From contig NW_026947506.1 in NCBI RefSeq assembly GCF_034190915.1, positions 36,063,748 through 36,127,747 of the forward strand: a DNA stretch of 64,000 bases. The letters run 5' to 3'. Every line of letters starts with the position of its first letter. Position 1 is the first letter of the stretch. The stretch comes from Cavia porcellus. Its lineage: Eukaryota; Chordata; Mammalia; Rodentia; Caviidae. Of this stretch, positions 1 through 10,828 are shown in pieces. The notes beneath the pieces were generated by a model, which was not told the DNA's origin, did no database searches, and saw only the letters and a program-made list of their open reading frames with translations. The translations under genes were made by a program, and so were the position numbers.

Positions 1-1613
1 AGAGAACTATAGGCCAATCTCCCTAATGAACATAGATGTAAAAATTCTCAATAAAAAATTGACAAGCAAAATGCAGCAAATCATCAAGAAGATTATACAT
101 CATGACCAAGAAGGATTCATCCCAGGAATGCAGGGATGGTTCAACATATGCAAATAAATAAATGTAATCCGCCATATCAATAGAGCCAAAAATAAGATTC
201 ACATGATCATTTCTATCATCACATGATAAAAAGCTTTGATAAGGTCCAACACTCATTCATGGTAAGAACCTTACAGAAAATTGGAATAGATGAACTTTAC
301 CTCAATCTGATAAAAGCCACCTATGACAAACCAACAGTCAGCATCATATTAAACAGCCAAAAACTGAAAGCCTTTACCCTAAAATCAGGAACAATACAAG
401 GATGTCCATTATCACTACTCCTATTCAATATAGTGCTGGAAATACTAGCCATAGCAATTAGACAAGAGGGATAAATAAAAGGAATAAGGATAGAAGAAGT
501 AGTTGAGTTATCATTATTTGCAGATCACATGATACTCTACATAGAAGACCCCCAAAACTTGATTGAAAGACTCCTAGGTGTAATAACTAAATTCAGTAAT
601 GTAACTGGATACAAAGTCAACCCTCAAAAATCAATAGCATTCCTATACACAAACAACAAACTCACTGAGAGAGAAATAAGAAAAGCCACATCCTTCACAA
701 TAGCATCCAAAAAATGAAATATTTAGGAATCAATCTAACAAAAGAAGTAAAAGATCTATTCAGGGAAAATTATAATACTCTGAAAAAAGAAATAGAGAAT
801 CTCAGAAAATGGAAAGACATTCTTTGTTCATGGGTAGGAAGAACAAATATTGTGAAAATGGCCAATCTCCAAAATTGTTGTACAGATTTAATGCAATCCC
901 AATCAAAATACCACTTGCAAACCCCACAGGTCTAGAGAAATCACTCCTAAAATTCATCTGGAACCAGAAGGGACCTAAAATAGCAAAGGCAATTCTAAGC
1001 AACAAGGGCAAGGCAGGAGGCATCACAATCCCTGACTTGTACAAAGCTACTGTAATAAAATCTGCATGGTACTGGAATAAAAAAAGACCTGAAGGTCAAT
1101 GGAACAGATTAGAAGATACAACTATAACTACAAACTCACTCAGCCACCTTATCTTTGATAAAGGGACCAAACATGTTCAGTGGAAGAACGACAGTCTCTT
1201 TAATAAATGGTGCTGGAAAAACTGGCTCTCCATATACTGAAAACCAAAACTAGACCCATGCCTGTCCCCATGTAATAAACTAAAGTCAAAATGGATCAAA
1301 AACCTAAATATAAAAACAGAAACACTAAATCTTCAGGAAGACAAAGTAGGTAGAAATCTTGAATACATAGGGGTAGGTAGAGAATTCATGATCAAAAATC
1401 AAACTGCATGGGAAGTACTTCCCAGAATCAATAACTGGGATCATATCTTATTAAAAAGTTTTTGTATGTCTAAAGAAATCTTCAACAGACTAAAAAGGAA
1501 ACCCATGAATTTAAAAAAAAATCTTTATCAACTCTCCCTCAGACAAAGGACTTCTGTCTAGAACATATAAAGAACTAAAAAAAAACGAGACCCCTGAAAT
1601 TCAAAGACCCAAT
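1..1613 (+). mobile_element. LINE-1 ORF2 fragment (reverse transcriptase and C-terminal part), 5' portion of a split L1
   Basis: Decayed L1 ORF2. The reading runs through several short frames because of stops and frameshifts. The fingers/palm region includes text like '[16 protein letters not shown]' near 100-150. The catalytic box appears near 510-545 as LFADHM, where an active L1 has FADD, so the second aspartate is lost. Later blocks match the ORF2 C-terminal part (about 810-1240, with 'KWCWKNWLS'). The copy begins before the window. It is cut at 1613 by the ORF1-only element at 1632-4762 and resumes at 4781 in the same order and strand. Not functional. The L1 assignment is secure; the subfamily cannot be named. 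Confidence 0.93.
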
Positions 1614-3023
1614 CCAAAAATGAGCATCTTATTTATTTATTTATTTAATTTTATTTAAGGAGAAAAGAAAAAAAAAAGCAGAGAAAGGGTATAAGTTATA
1701 CAGATTTGCAGAAAAAAAAATGAACAGTAGGAAATCACTAGTTAATGGATTACATATTGTCATCTTAGAAATAATTGTTCAAGTCACAAAATTAAAGCTT
1801 GTAAAGTGGACATTCCATCAATGATACTGCAAACAGTTCTGTTCAATGATCCAATAAAACTCTGTGATATCATATTCTATCTTATACATTTAAATATACA
1901 TGCAGTTATATAGTTTAGAGCACTTTCTTTTCCTCTCTTTTGTACAATGACTATTACACATTTTGGGTTTCATTGCTCTCACGGTTCTTATTACTTTTTT
2001 GGAAGAGAGTAAAACCAAATGTGACATAACAGAACAGAATCGGTCAAGTCAAAAGGGTGGACATAATAGATAATGTGAAAACATAATACAAGGTGATCAA
2101 CAATGGTTACCATAATGCCTCCCGCTATCTCTAATAGAATTGCCTATACCATTAGTTATAATACAATTGAACAAAACAGTAAAGAACAAAACCGACAAAA
2201 CCAAAACATTGGAGACATTGTAGGTCTTCAAAAGTAGATAAAAGTCAACGAGAATGGGCGTTATAATGAATCTCATTATCTTCACAGCTGATGCCTAAAT
2301 TTTCGAACCTGATACTATCCAGCAAAACAGAATAGGGGAACATCAGTTAAAAACCAGATGGTGAGAGTAATACAGGGCTTTAAATCGAGGTAATGGAAAG
2401 TCAAAGTGGGCTACTATAATATATCCTGCTATTTTTTCCCTTTAATTAAAAGGATAAAAATTTTAAAAAAGTATTAAAAAAGTAAATAATGGAGTGGAGA
2501 TTGAGATAAAAGAGGGCATAACAACGAAACAGCACAGATCAAAACCTAACCATTTAAGCAGAATAGTGTTTCACCACCAGATAATCCTGACCTAAAAGTA
2601 GTTACCATATTGTCTCTTTCCTTGAAATCCTTGAGTACAACTTCGTATACTGTAGCATTAAGTATATCAAAACAATGTAAAACCATTTAAGAGAATGACA
2701 GCATTACAGAGTATTTAGAATCGACTAACAGAAAATGAATAATGGTTTCTGTATAATCTCCTTGTCTTTAAAAGGTTTTTGCTTATACTATCGTACATAA
2801 TAAAATCCAGTAAGATACAACCTATTTAGACCATTGGAGACAGAAGGACAAAAGCTAGATGAGACTTCAAAACAAGATGATACTAAATCAGTATTACCTA
2901 TTAAGATGTCATTTTCTCCAAAATAGCTGTTACTATCATCCAATCTTCTCTGCCTCATTTCTGTTGAGCTCTTATTCTGTCAGTAGCTGTCAGTTTGTCT
3001 TCTTCACTTTGTTCTCTGCTCCA

Positions 3024-3866
3024 TTAGTTGTGGCCTCCACTATTTCTGGATTGTTTGTATTTTTCTTTTTTTAGAATATCCTGCAATACTCTCTGTAGAG
3101 TTGAATTGGTGGTTGCAAATTCCCCCAGTTCCTCTTTATCCTGGAAGCACCTTGTTTTTCCATCAATTTCCAAGGACAGTTGTGCAGGATATCTCAATCT
3201 TGGCTGGAGATTATTATCTTTCAAAGCTTGAATTATTTCCCCCCACACTCTTCGTGATTTGATGGTTTGTGCTGAGAAATCTGCTGTAATTCTGATGGGT
3301 GCTCCCTTGTAAGTGGTCTGTTTCTTGTCTCTGACAGCTTTTAATATTCTGTTCTTGTATTGAATTTCTGGAATTTTTATTATTATATGCCTTGGTGTTG
3401 CTCTGTTTGGGTTGTAGGTAGCTGGGGTCCTGTATGCCTCATACATCTGAGTATCTTTACCTTTTGCTAAATTAGGAAAATTTTCCTGGATTATTTCTGT
3501 GAGTAGCTTTTGTAGTTCATTTGTTTGTGTCCCTACTTCTTCTTTTATGTTCTTAATCCTTAAGTTATGGATCCTCTTATCATCTTCTTGTCTTTGTATT
3601 ATTGCTGTTTGTTTCTTTGTTATTTTTAAGAAGTTTTTCACTTCATTCTCCCATATTACAATTCTGCCCTCCAGTTCAGATAGTCTGTCCTTAGTTTCTT
3701 TCAAGCTGTTATGCCAGTCTTCGATAGACTTCTTAGTTTCTTGGTAGTCCCTTTGAACCTGCTTCACGTATACTATGCTTTCCCTGTTTTCTCCATCAAA
3801 CAATTCTCCCCTCTTTTTCTGTTCTTCCATTCCACCATCTGTTTTTTCTTGGGTGGGGCTTAGCAT
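3024..3866 (-). CDS. L1 ORF1p-like protein, C-terminal 280 residues open
   Basis: ORF1p is the nucleic-acid-binding chaperone of L1 particles. The open frame shows a coiled-coil-like segment (about residues 25-100, rich in K/E/L with 'RLSELEGRI'), an RRM-like block (about 100-195, 'RIHNLRIKNIKEEVG' to 'PRHIIIKIPEIQ'), and a C-terminal domain with the conserved 'ITADFSAQTIKSRR' and 'LQPRLRYPAQLS' stretches (about 190-245). The natural start lies further upstream near 'MGRGSN' (about 4030). A 4-nt deletion after that start, compared with the copy at 41086, breaks the frame. The first methionine of the open part is therefore probably not the original start. No ORF2 follows. Confidence 0.85.
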   Translation of the reverse strand: MLSPTQEKTDGGMEEQKKRGELFDGENRESIVYVKQVQRDYQETKKSIEDWHNSLKETKDRLSELEGRIVIWENEVKNFLKITKKQTAIIQRQEDDKRIHNLRIKNIKEEVGTQTNELQKLLTEIIQENFPNLAKGKDTQMYEAYRTPATYNPNRATPRHIIIKIPEIQYKNRILKAVRDKKQTTYKGAPIRITADFSAQTIKSRRVWGEIIQALKDNNLQPRLRYPAQLSLEIDGKTRCFQDKEELGEFATTNSTLQRVLQDILKKEKYKQSRNSGGHN

Positions 3867-3879
3867 TTCTCTAACTATT

Positions 3880-4762
3880 TTGCATACTTCTAGCTTCAGG
3901 TCATTGATAACTTCATTCCTGAATTGGTCTATGAGGCTCTCTATATGGTGCTTTATGTGTATTGGTGTGGTGTCCGCTATTGCCTGTTTCTCAGTATTGG
4001 GGCCCGAGGAGCCTTGTTGCTGCCTCTTCCCATATTCTCTGTTCCTTATATATGCAAGCTTATATGAGAGGCCCAGCTTCTCTCCCTGTCAGCCACAGCC
4101 TGATCCTGTTGCGCCAGTTAGGTGTTCCCGCTCACCACTGCGCACCAGGCAGCCTACGCGGGGGCCCGCCCCTCCCGGCCTCCGTCAGGCTCTGGGATCT
4201 GGGTTGGGCTAGCCTACTGGGTCCGCCGGCATCATCACACAGGCCAGGCACTTTTCACCAATCCCGCCCGAGAGGGGGATGTGTGGCTGGAGTCGCCGCT
4301 GCGCCCTGCTCCCGCAGGACTGCTCAGGCCCAGAAAGTCTGCTGGAGTCAAACTGTGGTGGAGTGTCAGTTTCTCTCACTCACCTCACCACTAGTCGGTG
4401 CACACCTCCCTGCCCGTCCTGTTTTCGACTCCGTTCGCAGATTGTCGTTCTCAGAGCTTCTGCGCGTCTCTCTCCTTGCGGAGCCGATGTAGAGGCAGCC
4501 AGCAGCCGCGGCGGAAAACCCAAATCGCGGCTTCCAATGGCGCGGGGTCCAGCCTCAGCAGCGAGGCTTTTCTGTTCCTGTTTTAGCACCAGGACTGCAT
4601 TCCAAGTTGGTTTCTCTCAGCCCAGTTCGTTCCTGAGTCAGCAGAGCATAACTCCACCTGCTTATGTCTCTTTAGTCCGCACCATACCTGGCTTCTGAGC
4701 CTAGTTTTTCAGAGAGCCTCCGGTAGTTGCTGTTATCTGTCCGCCATGTTCTCCCGGAAGTC
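3880..4762 (-). promoter_or_regulatory. GC/CpG-rich 5'UTR and probable internal promoter of ORF1-only element A
   Basis: This stretch is far richer in G+C and CpG than its surroundings. It lies immediately upstream of ORF1 on the minus strand and begins with a YY1-type motif (plus-strand ccgccatgttctcc, 4741-4754). L1 5'UTRs carry an internal Pol II promoter, and YY1 sites set their start position. Here the promoter role is inferred from position and motif. Reading frames seen across this block on either strand look like by-products of its base composition. Confidence 0.6.
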
Positions 4763-4780
4763 CCAAAAATGAGCATCTTA

Positions 4781-6350
4781 AATGATTGCACAGTTCTCAG
4801 ATAAATACAAATGGCAAATAAACACATGAAAAAATGTTCAGCATCCTTACTCATTAGAGAAATGCAAATTAAAACCACACTGAGATTCCATCTCACTCCT
4901 GAAAGAATGGCCAGGATCAAGAAAACTACCAACAACCAATGCTGGAGAGGCTGTGGGGAAAAAGGACCTCTCCTGCACTGTTGGTGTGAGTGTAGACAGG
5001 TGCAGCCACTGCGGAGTTCAGTCTGGAGATTCCTCAAAAAGCTGGGATTGGAAGTCCTATTTGATCCAGCTATTCCACTTCTTGGCATATTCCCAGAAGA
5101 ATTGAAAACATTATGTCAAAGTGATATATATGCACCCATGTTTATAGCAGCACAATTTGTAATTGTCAGATCTTGGAAACAACCTAAATGCCCATCAACT
5201 GAGGAATGGATAAAAAATGTGGTATTTTTGTACAACAGAGTACTACAATCTATGAAGAATGATCACATTAATATATTTATAAGTAAGTGGATGCAACTTG
5301 AGACCTTACTCATAAGTGAGATAAACCAAATTCACATGTGTAAATACCATATTGTCTCCCTAGCGTAAGAAACTGTAAGAGCACATAAAATACAAAATCC
5401 TCAATAAATACAGTGAAAGGATAAGAATCTGCTCAGAGGGGGAAAATAATATCTCAGGGAAAAGGAGGAAAAAGAAAAAAGAAGGGAAAAGAAAAAAATA
5501 TCTAAATTTGTATAAACACACAGGATAGCTAAGATGATTGTGCTACAAATTCCATAAGTTCTTGGAACAAAACAGTTAACATTCATAGGATTGGAACAAT
5601 TTTGCATGTTTGTGTCTGATGATCTAAGGAATTCTGAAGATCGTTATGTAAAATAACAACCTTAGTTATGTTCCTACCACCTTGTTTTGAAGGCCAATAA
5701 CATCATTGTTTTGGGCTCTTTGCTATTGTTATTTATTTGTCTTTTTTGTTTCTTGTTTTTCTAGTAATCTGTTTTATTTGGTTTTGTTTTGTTTTCCCCT
5801 CTAATACAGAAAGGATAGGCATACAACTAGAGGCTTATACATGCCTAGAACTTCTAAACAGTTTACGAGAGTCAATTATATTATGGGTGATGAAATAAAC
5901 AGCTACTTTGAAGAAAAAGAGACATTATGATATTCATTGCGGATTCCATATCATCATGCTGTGAAATCCAGTAATGCTTTTATTTTTTGTTTAGAGTGGT
6001 TTTAGTCTATTTTGCATTTTTGAATTTCAACATACATGAAGGTGTGGACAGCTATTTTGAAGAGAACAAGAGACATTATGGCAGCCGTTCTTGATTTTAC
6101 TATTGTCTGGTTTTGAAGACCTGTAATGCCTTCATTACTCTGTTCTGATAAGTTTTATACTATTTTGTTTTATATGAATTCATTGTGTGTGAAGATATAC
6201 ACAACTATTTAGAAGAAAACAAGAACATAATGGTAGCCACTGTAGATCTCCTGTTGTCTTGCTTTGAAATCTGTGTCACTTACATTGTTTCTTCTGATCT
6301 GCTTTGTTTTGTTTTATGTTTAGTTTTACCCTCTTTAAAATAAAAATTAA
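4781..6350 (+). mobile_element. 3' continuation of the split L1: ORF2 C-terminus and repetitive 3'UTR
   Basis: Continues the L1 interrupted at 1613. An open stretch at 4811-5368 encodes the ORF2 C-terminal region: the cysteine-bearing 'CWRGCGEKG' and '[24 protein letters not shown]', '[16 protein letters not shown]', and '[11 protein letters not shown]'. From about 5380 follows a 3'UTR without coding potential. It contains at least three copies of a degenerate 151-bp unit (see 5880-6340) and ends near 6345 in 'taaaataaaaatta'. The same 3'UTR type ends the ORF1-only elements, which ties the two together. Confidence 0.9.
5880..6340 (+). repeat. Degenerate ~151-bp tandem repeats in the L1 3'UTR
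   Basis: Three successive units share the pattern 'GTGATGA..TA.ACA.CTATTTTGAAGA.AACAAGA', 'ACATTATGGTAGCCATTG', a short T-rich linker, 'TCTTG.TTTGAAATCC', and then a run rich in 'GTTTTGTTTT'. The motif gacattatg or its variant starts at 5921, 6072 and 6223, a spacing of 151 bp each time. Similar units recur in every L1 and ORF1-only 3'UTR of this window. Confidence 0.85.
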
Positions 6351-7570
6351 ATCTTCTCTAATCACACTAGAATCAAAACTAAATATTAATAAGAGAAAGA
6401 TAAGAAAATCTCCAAATAACTGGAAACTGAAGATGTCTATAGTATTTAGGGATCAATGAATCAAAGGAAATTTAAAAACACACTGAGCTGAATAAAAATA
6501 AAATTTGTGGATGCAAAGCAGTGCTGAAAGGGAAATTTTATCAATTACCAATATCAAGAATGAAACAGATACTATTAATACAGGCCCTGAAAATGCTGAA
6601 AGGATAATAGATAGTATAAATATTTTATACACATAAATTTAGGAGGAATGGGTCAATTTCTCAAAAAGCAAACTACCACAGCTCATAAATAAATATCAGG
6701 GGCCAGGTACATAATGGTATAAATGTCGGCCTGGTAAGCACAAAGTGCTGAGTTTGATTCTTGATACAAAAATATAAATAAAATAAAATAAAATAAAAAT
6801 CTTCAGTAGTTCTTAGAAGGAAATTCAACTTATGACTTTAAAACTCCCAAAAAAGGGAATCTCCAAGCCCAGACAGTCGCACTGGGGAATTAGAAACATT
6901 TTAAAAAGAACTAACAATAATTCAATAAAATCTCTTTTAAAAAAGAATGAATGAAAAAAGCAGTTAATGTACAGCAACTAACTATAAAATTATGTAGCTA
7001 ATTTTCCTCTGACACCAAAGTCAAACAAAGAGTGCAAAAACAAATAAAAAATGTCTCAAGTAAAGATGGAGAAATGCTAACTGATCTATTAGCAAATAAA
7101 ATTGGGCAGTCTATATGGAGAATTACACACAATTATCAGAGTTTATTCCAGTAGAGCTAATACAAAAATCAGCCACTGTAATTCACTGTATTAATAAGCT
7201 GAAGAAGAAATATCCCAAGACCATTCAATTAATGCAGAAATCATTTGACAAAAATCAATATCATTCAGGATTTTAAAAAAAGAATCAGAAAAATAAGAAT
7301 TTGGACAACAAATAGAGTGCTTTCCCCCTAACACCAGAAAAGAAGCAAGGATGCCTATTTTTACTATTTTATTCAACAAAGTACTAGAAGATTTGGTCAG
7401 TGATACAAAAAAATAAAACCAGGAAATAAGTAAGACCAGCAGACCAGTAAAATAAAATTACAAGGAATCTGTCCAAAAACAAAACAAAAAAGCCCGGAGC
7501 TAATATGACTTCAGGGAGGTCACAGTGTACAAGTTCAACATATTGCTAATTCCAAATGAAATCAAATATA
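6351..7570 (+). mobile_element. Older L1 ORF2 fragment
   Basis: A diverged stretch whose translation, across many stops and shifts, resembles the ORF2 linker and early RT region. Examples are a 'RIKTKY' start near 6370, 'DAKQC.KGNFINYQYQE' near 6510-6560, 'NDLLANKIGQSIW' near 7080-7120, and 'GCLFLLFYSTKY' near 7350. It is more decayed than the L1 at 1-6350 and carries an ID SINE at about 6703-6795. It ends without a clear tail before the GA-rich tract. Confidence 0.7.
6700..6800 (+). repeat. Diverged ID-type (tRNA-derived) SINE with (aaat)n tail
   Basis: A weak match to the ID body ('ggggccaggta.ataatggtataaatg', then 'gctgagtttgattc'), followed by 'acaaaaatataaataaaataaaa'-type A-rich DNA. 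It is embedded in older L1 sequence. Box A is badly decayed, so the call rests on box B and the tail. Confidence 0.6.
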
Positions 7571-7645
7571 TCTAAATTCTAGCAAGGACTGCACAGATAT
7601 CAAAATCACAAATAAAATAAAATAAAACTAGAAACAAATTAGGAA

Positions 7646-7708
7646 GATGAAGAGGTGGAGGAGGAAGAAGAAGAGGAAGAAGAAGAAGGCGAAGGAGAAG
7701 GAGAGTTG
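7646..7708 (+). repeat. GA-rich purine tract
   Basis: A run of 'gaggaagaagaagag'-type units on the plus strand. Any reading frame through it is low-complexity and not a gene. Confidence 0.8.
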
Positions 7709-8520
7709 TAAATATAACAAAACAAAACAATATATATGTATATCTCAGACATGCACACTTTCTCTTGTCGTCCAGGTGCCAGTACTGGGTTTTCAACCAT
7801 TAAGCACAAAATGATAGAAAAGCTGCCTGTGGGGAATGAATTATGGGCTTAGAGATTGATGGCAAACAGAATGCTCATTCTATAATTTAAAATCCCCTGG
7901 CATAGCAAATACCTCTGAGTGATGAGATTCTAGGTGATTTTCCTTGGTTTAAGTTTTTTTTGTACTTACCAAATACTTTACAAGTATTACTTTGCTCTTT
8001 GGATGAAACACAGTTGTAAAACGATCAGTTCAAATTCTCCATTCAGTAAAGAATTATTTAATAAGAAACTAAAGAGGTCTTTTGAATGTTTTATCCAGAT
8101 CATTGACAAATCACACCAGAGCATACATACAAACCTGAGCATTAATTCAGAGCAAATAGCAAGGAGATTGCATTTGTAAAGGATGACAGATAATCAGAAT
8201 ATGCAGAAGGTCAAACATCTCAGAAATAAGATATTCTAAATTGTCAACTTCACTGGTCAACACTGAGCTGGCTTCTATTTAAAGACATCCTCATACATTT
8301 TAACTAAATTTCTGCCCTATAGGTTAAAGATTGAGCTCTCAAATGTTGATGTATGAAGTTCACAAGGTTGGGGGCAATAGTGAGAGCTCTTCTCTTGGGC
8401 TCGTAAGCTGGACAAGGAATGAGGTCTTCCAATGAATGCCAGAGGGGCAGGATTTCTTGACCCTGTTGGTCTCAACTGTTAACATCACACATCATGTCAC
8501 ATTTTTAAAAGCATTAAGAA
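7709..8520. other. No recognised feature
   Basis: AT-rich, non-repetitive sequence. An 81-codon open frame at 7934-8179 has no recognisable motif. It could be unique DNA or very old repeat. Confidence 0.5.
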
Positions 8521-8612
8521 CTTGAGGTGTAGCTCAGTGGTAGAGCACTTGCCTGGCATGTGTAAGATCCTGGGTTCAATCCCCAGCACAACAAAAATGA
8601 AAACAAAAGTAT
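8521..8612 (+). repeat. ID SINE (tRNA-Ala-like)
   Basis: Contains a good internal Pol III promoter: box A 'gtgtagctcagtggtagag' and box B 'gggttcaatcccc', followed by an A-rich tail. This is the classic rodent ID form ('gcacttgcctggcatgtg'), different from the 'gcataagcacctgcc' form seen elsewhere in the window, so two ID lineages are present. It is not a tRNA gene: the 3' half does not fold as an acceptor arm and a tail is attached. Confidence 0.9.
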
Positions 8613-8779
8613 TTTTTACAAGTGTAAAAAACTAAGGGGGGGAAGAAGCACTAAATGATGATAAAATAGGGTTCCTTTCAAATACTCACCCCTAGGTCAA
8701 ATTAGATACAATATGCTTCTTACGCAAGCTGGATTCTAAAAGAATAAACCAACTTATTAACATAACTCATTTCTTTTTA

Positions 8780-9023
8780 TTTCAGAGGAAAAAGAAATGA
8801 GTAGGTTAGCACAACGCTTCCACGTCTCGGAGTGTTCATTGATAACATGTAATTGGCGAGAGGTGGTGTGTATGTGAGACCCTGCAGCTCTGCACTGGCA
8901 AAATAGGCGTTGGTCAATTTCTGAAGCCCAGCACCAACTCTATGTGAGTTTGCTGTCACTTACGATAAATCTTCTCTGAGGGAAAAAGAATTTTCTGTGG
9001 CGGAGCAATGCCATCACCTAGGG
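8780..9023 (-). pseudogene. USP42: USP42 exon 3-like pseudo-exon (start of the ubiquitin-specific protease domain)
   Basis: Minus-strand translation matches USP42: '[21 protein letters not shown]', a stop, 'QQTH', then after a frameshift '[33 protein letters not shown]'. USP42 is a nuclear deubiquitinase. The segment corresponds to the Cys box at the start of the catalytic domain, normally 'GLQNLGNTCFANAALQCL'. Here the nucleophile cysteine is tyrosine (TNAYF), a conserved tryptophan codon is TGA, and about 2 bp are inserted after 'QQTH'. Homology fades after 'YMLS'. A splice acceptor (tttttctag) lies just upstream at about 9024-9032, in phase with the exon at 10829-11057. Dead copy; identity from remembered family sequence. 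Confidence 0.85.
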
Positions 9024-9202
9024 CTAGAAAAATAAACCACAAAGAGTTAAAAACAAAACTTGGCATGCTTCTAAAACCAAATAAATAGCAATACTTGATC
9101 AACATTCTAAATCTGTCACTGCCAAAAATACAGAGTAGTAGGGACATTTAAAAAGATAGAATCTAGAACACGAGAAGTTCTCTATCAATTTAGCAAGATT
9201 GG

Positions 9203-9292
9203 GCCAGGGATTTAGCTCAGTGGCATAAGCACCTGCCTTGCAAGCGCATGGTCATGAGTTTGATCCTTGGTACAAAAAACAAAACAAAAAAA
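9203..9292 (+). repeat. ID-like SINE, 'gcataagc' subtype
   Basis: Reads 'gggccagggatttagctc', 'gtggcataagcacctgcc', 'catgagtttgatcc', then an (acaaaa)n tail. It lies in the intron between the two USP42 pseudo-exons and, with the minus-strand copy at 9427-9518, forms an inverted pair. Confidence 0.92.
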
Positions 9293-9426
9293 TTTAGCAA
9301 GATCCTGTCTGAACATAAAAAAATAGTTTAGCACTTCCTGGGTTCAATCCTTGGTATTCTAGTACTGAAAAAAATTATACAACAGCCAGAGATACCTAAA
9401 TATTTACTAAATTTTTAACATAGAAT

Positions 9427-9518
9427 TTTTTTTTTTATCAGTACCAGGGATCAAACTCACGACTGCGTGCTTACAAGGCAGGTGCTTATGCCACTGAGCT
9501 AAATCTCCATCCCCAACG
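9427..9518 (-). repeat. ID-like SINE, 'gcataagc' subtype, inverted relative to 9203-9292
   Basis: The plus strand shows a T-run, 'atcagtaccagggatc', 'ttacaaggcaggtgc', 'ttatgccactgagctaaat', which is the reverse complement of the same SINE body. A transcript across both copies could form a hairpin with a loop of about 135 nt. Confidence 0.92.
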
Positions 9519-10824
9519 TAGAAATTTTTAACTTTAAAAAAATTTCTATGCATTTACACACTAAAATATTTTAAAATAAAATATGAAATATTGGACTTGC
9601 TTTAAAATACCGGGGACCAGGTCAGTGGCCTTAAGTTAATGAATGTCAAGTTGGCTGATGACTTCATGAAATTTCACTACAATTATTTTTTATAGCTACT
9701 TAACACAATCAATAGAACATACAAGATAAATAATTTTCCTTGAATCTTTGCTTTTGATGAGTGTATTCAGGGCCACCTCCATCCTTCCCATCGCGTTGGC
9801 TGAGCCTTTCCACATGTTACAGTTTCAGTCCTGATGGTTGGTACTGGTGAAGAAATGTTCAAAGTCACCAGCAGCAAAACTGATTTTTCAAAGGATGGTT
9901 AGTTTTTTGATGCTAGGAAAGCAAAGATGACCTATAGATGCTTCTCTATTTGATGAGCTATTAATGATTATTTAAGTAGGCTTTGGGTGGAAAGAGAATA
10001 GAGAACAAAATTAGGAAAAGAATGATGAGTCTGTAGAAAGTAAGACAAGGGCAGAATGAGAAGCAAAAGGGAAGCCTCAGCAATGGGACAGAAGCTGGAG
10101 CCCTGCAGAAAGAAGGCCTCTAGGAAAGTCCTGACAGTGAATCCAAAGGACCTCAAGCCTCTATGTACAATATTAGTTAAGTTGTTTATGTTCTGTGGTA
10201 TAAGCTGTCCCTCATACACACTCAAAACCCCTTTAATGAACTATACCATGCACCACAATATCAAAGTTACTAAGAGGACTCAAAAACAATACAAGGATCA
10301 AACTACTGTAAGCTGGACAAGATTCCCATTAGGAACTAATTCTAGTATTACCTTTCTTTGCACTTCAAATCTTCAAGGGTTTAAATACAAGCCTTATGAG
10401 TACCAGTTGAAAGTATCAATGTTTCTTCACTGGATAAATTTTAACAAATGTAACTATGTTTACATTATCTGCTCTTTTCCAAAGACAGATGTGGTATCTA
10501 CTTAGCCAACATAATAACTACTGGTTCGCTGGAAGTGTAAGAGTTGCTTGTCTCCATTCTGTCCAAGAGGTTATCTTTCAAAGAGTTAGAAATAAAAGAA
10601 ACTATTCATATTTGAGTAACTAAAAAAATAATGCCCGGTTATGATACATATGTTAATAATGAATGCTTACTCATTAAAGGAAAATAACTTTCATCATATA
10701 ATGCTGGCCATGCACATGACAATATCTTTTACAAAATAAACCCATCTCTGAAACTACTAACCCATCGGCCAAAGATGCAACTATTTACACAGGAGTTTCC
10801 AGCAGTGACTTAAAAAAAAAAAAA
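9519..10824. other. Probable intron of the USP42 pseudogene; no other feature recognised
   Basis: Lies between the two USP42-like exons. A 149-codon open frame at 10056-10505 (+) has no recognisable domain or likely start context and probably arises by chance. No SINE is evident inside this part. Confidence 0.5.
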
Positions 10825-10828
10825 GTAC

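Larger units (their letters stand above)
1632..4762 (-). mobile_element. Full-length ORF1-only L1-derived element (HAL1-like), copy A
   Basis: Read on the minus strand: a GC-rich 5'UTR (4762 to about 4020), ORF1 (to 3024), then directly the repetitive L1 3'UTR and a tail ending near 1632 (a tttatttattta tract on the plus strand). No ORF2 lies between. An exact 18-bp target-site duplication, ccaaaaatgagcatctta, sits at 1614-1631 and 4763-4780 and splits an L1 ORF2 C-terminal region, so this is one retrotransposition event into an older L1. The 5' end begins a few bases before aacatggcgg, a YY1-type site usual at L1 promoters, so the copy is probably complete (about 3.13 kb). ORF1-only L1 derivatives are known as HAL1; whether this family is listed is unknown. 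Confidence 0.93.

Noticed and set aside
3775..4698. Long plus-strand reading frames (up to 176 codons) over the GC-rich block
   Set aside because: They lie antisense to the 5'UTR and ORF1 of copy A; the same shadows appear over the 5'UTR of copy B (40414-41219, up to 247 codons). They reflect GC-rich composition, not genes.
5880..6340. CRISPR-like or satellite array
   Set aside because: Units are degenerate, the period is about 151 bp, and the same array occurs in each L1 3'UTR; the genome is mammalian.
8521..8612. tRNA gene
   Set aside because: It has boxes A and B but lacks a tRNA acceptor arm and carries an A-rich tail; it is an ID SINE.
10056..10505. 149-codon host gene on the plus strand
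   Set aside because: No domain, signal or homology recognised; it lies between two minus-strand USP42 pseudo-exons and is probably a chance frame.
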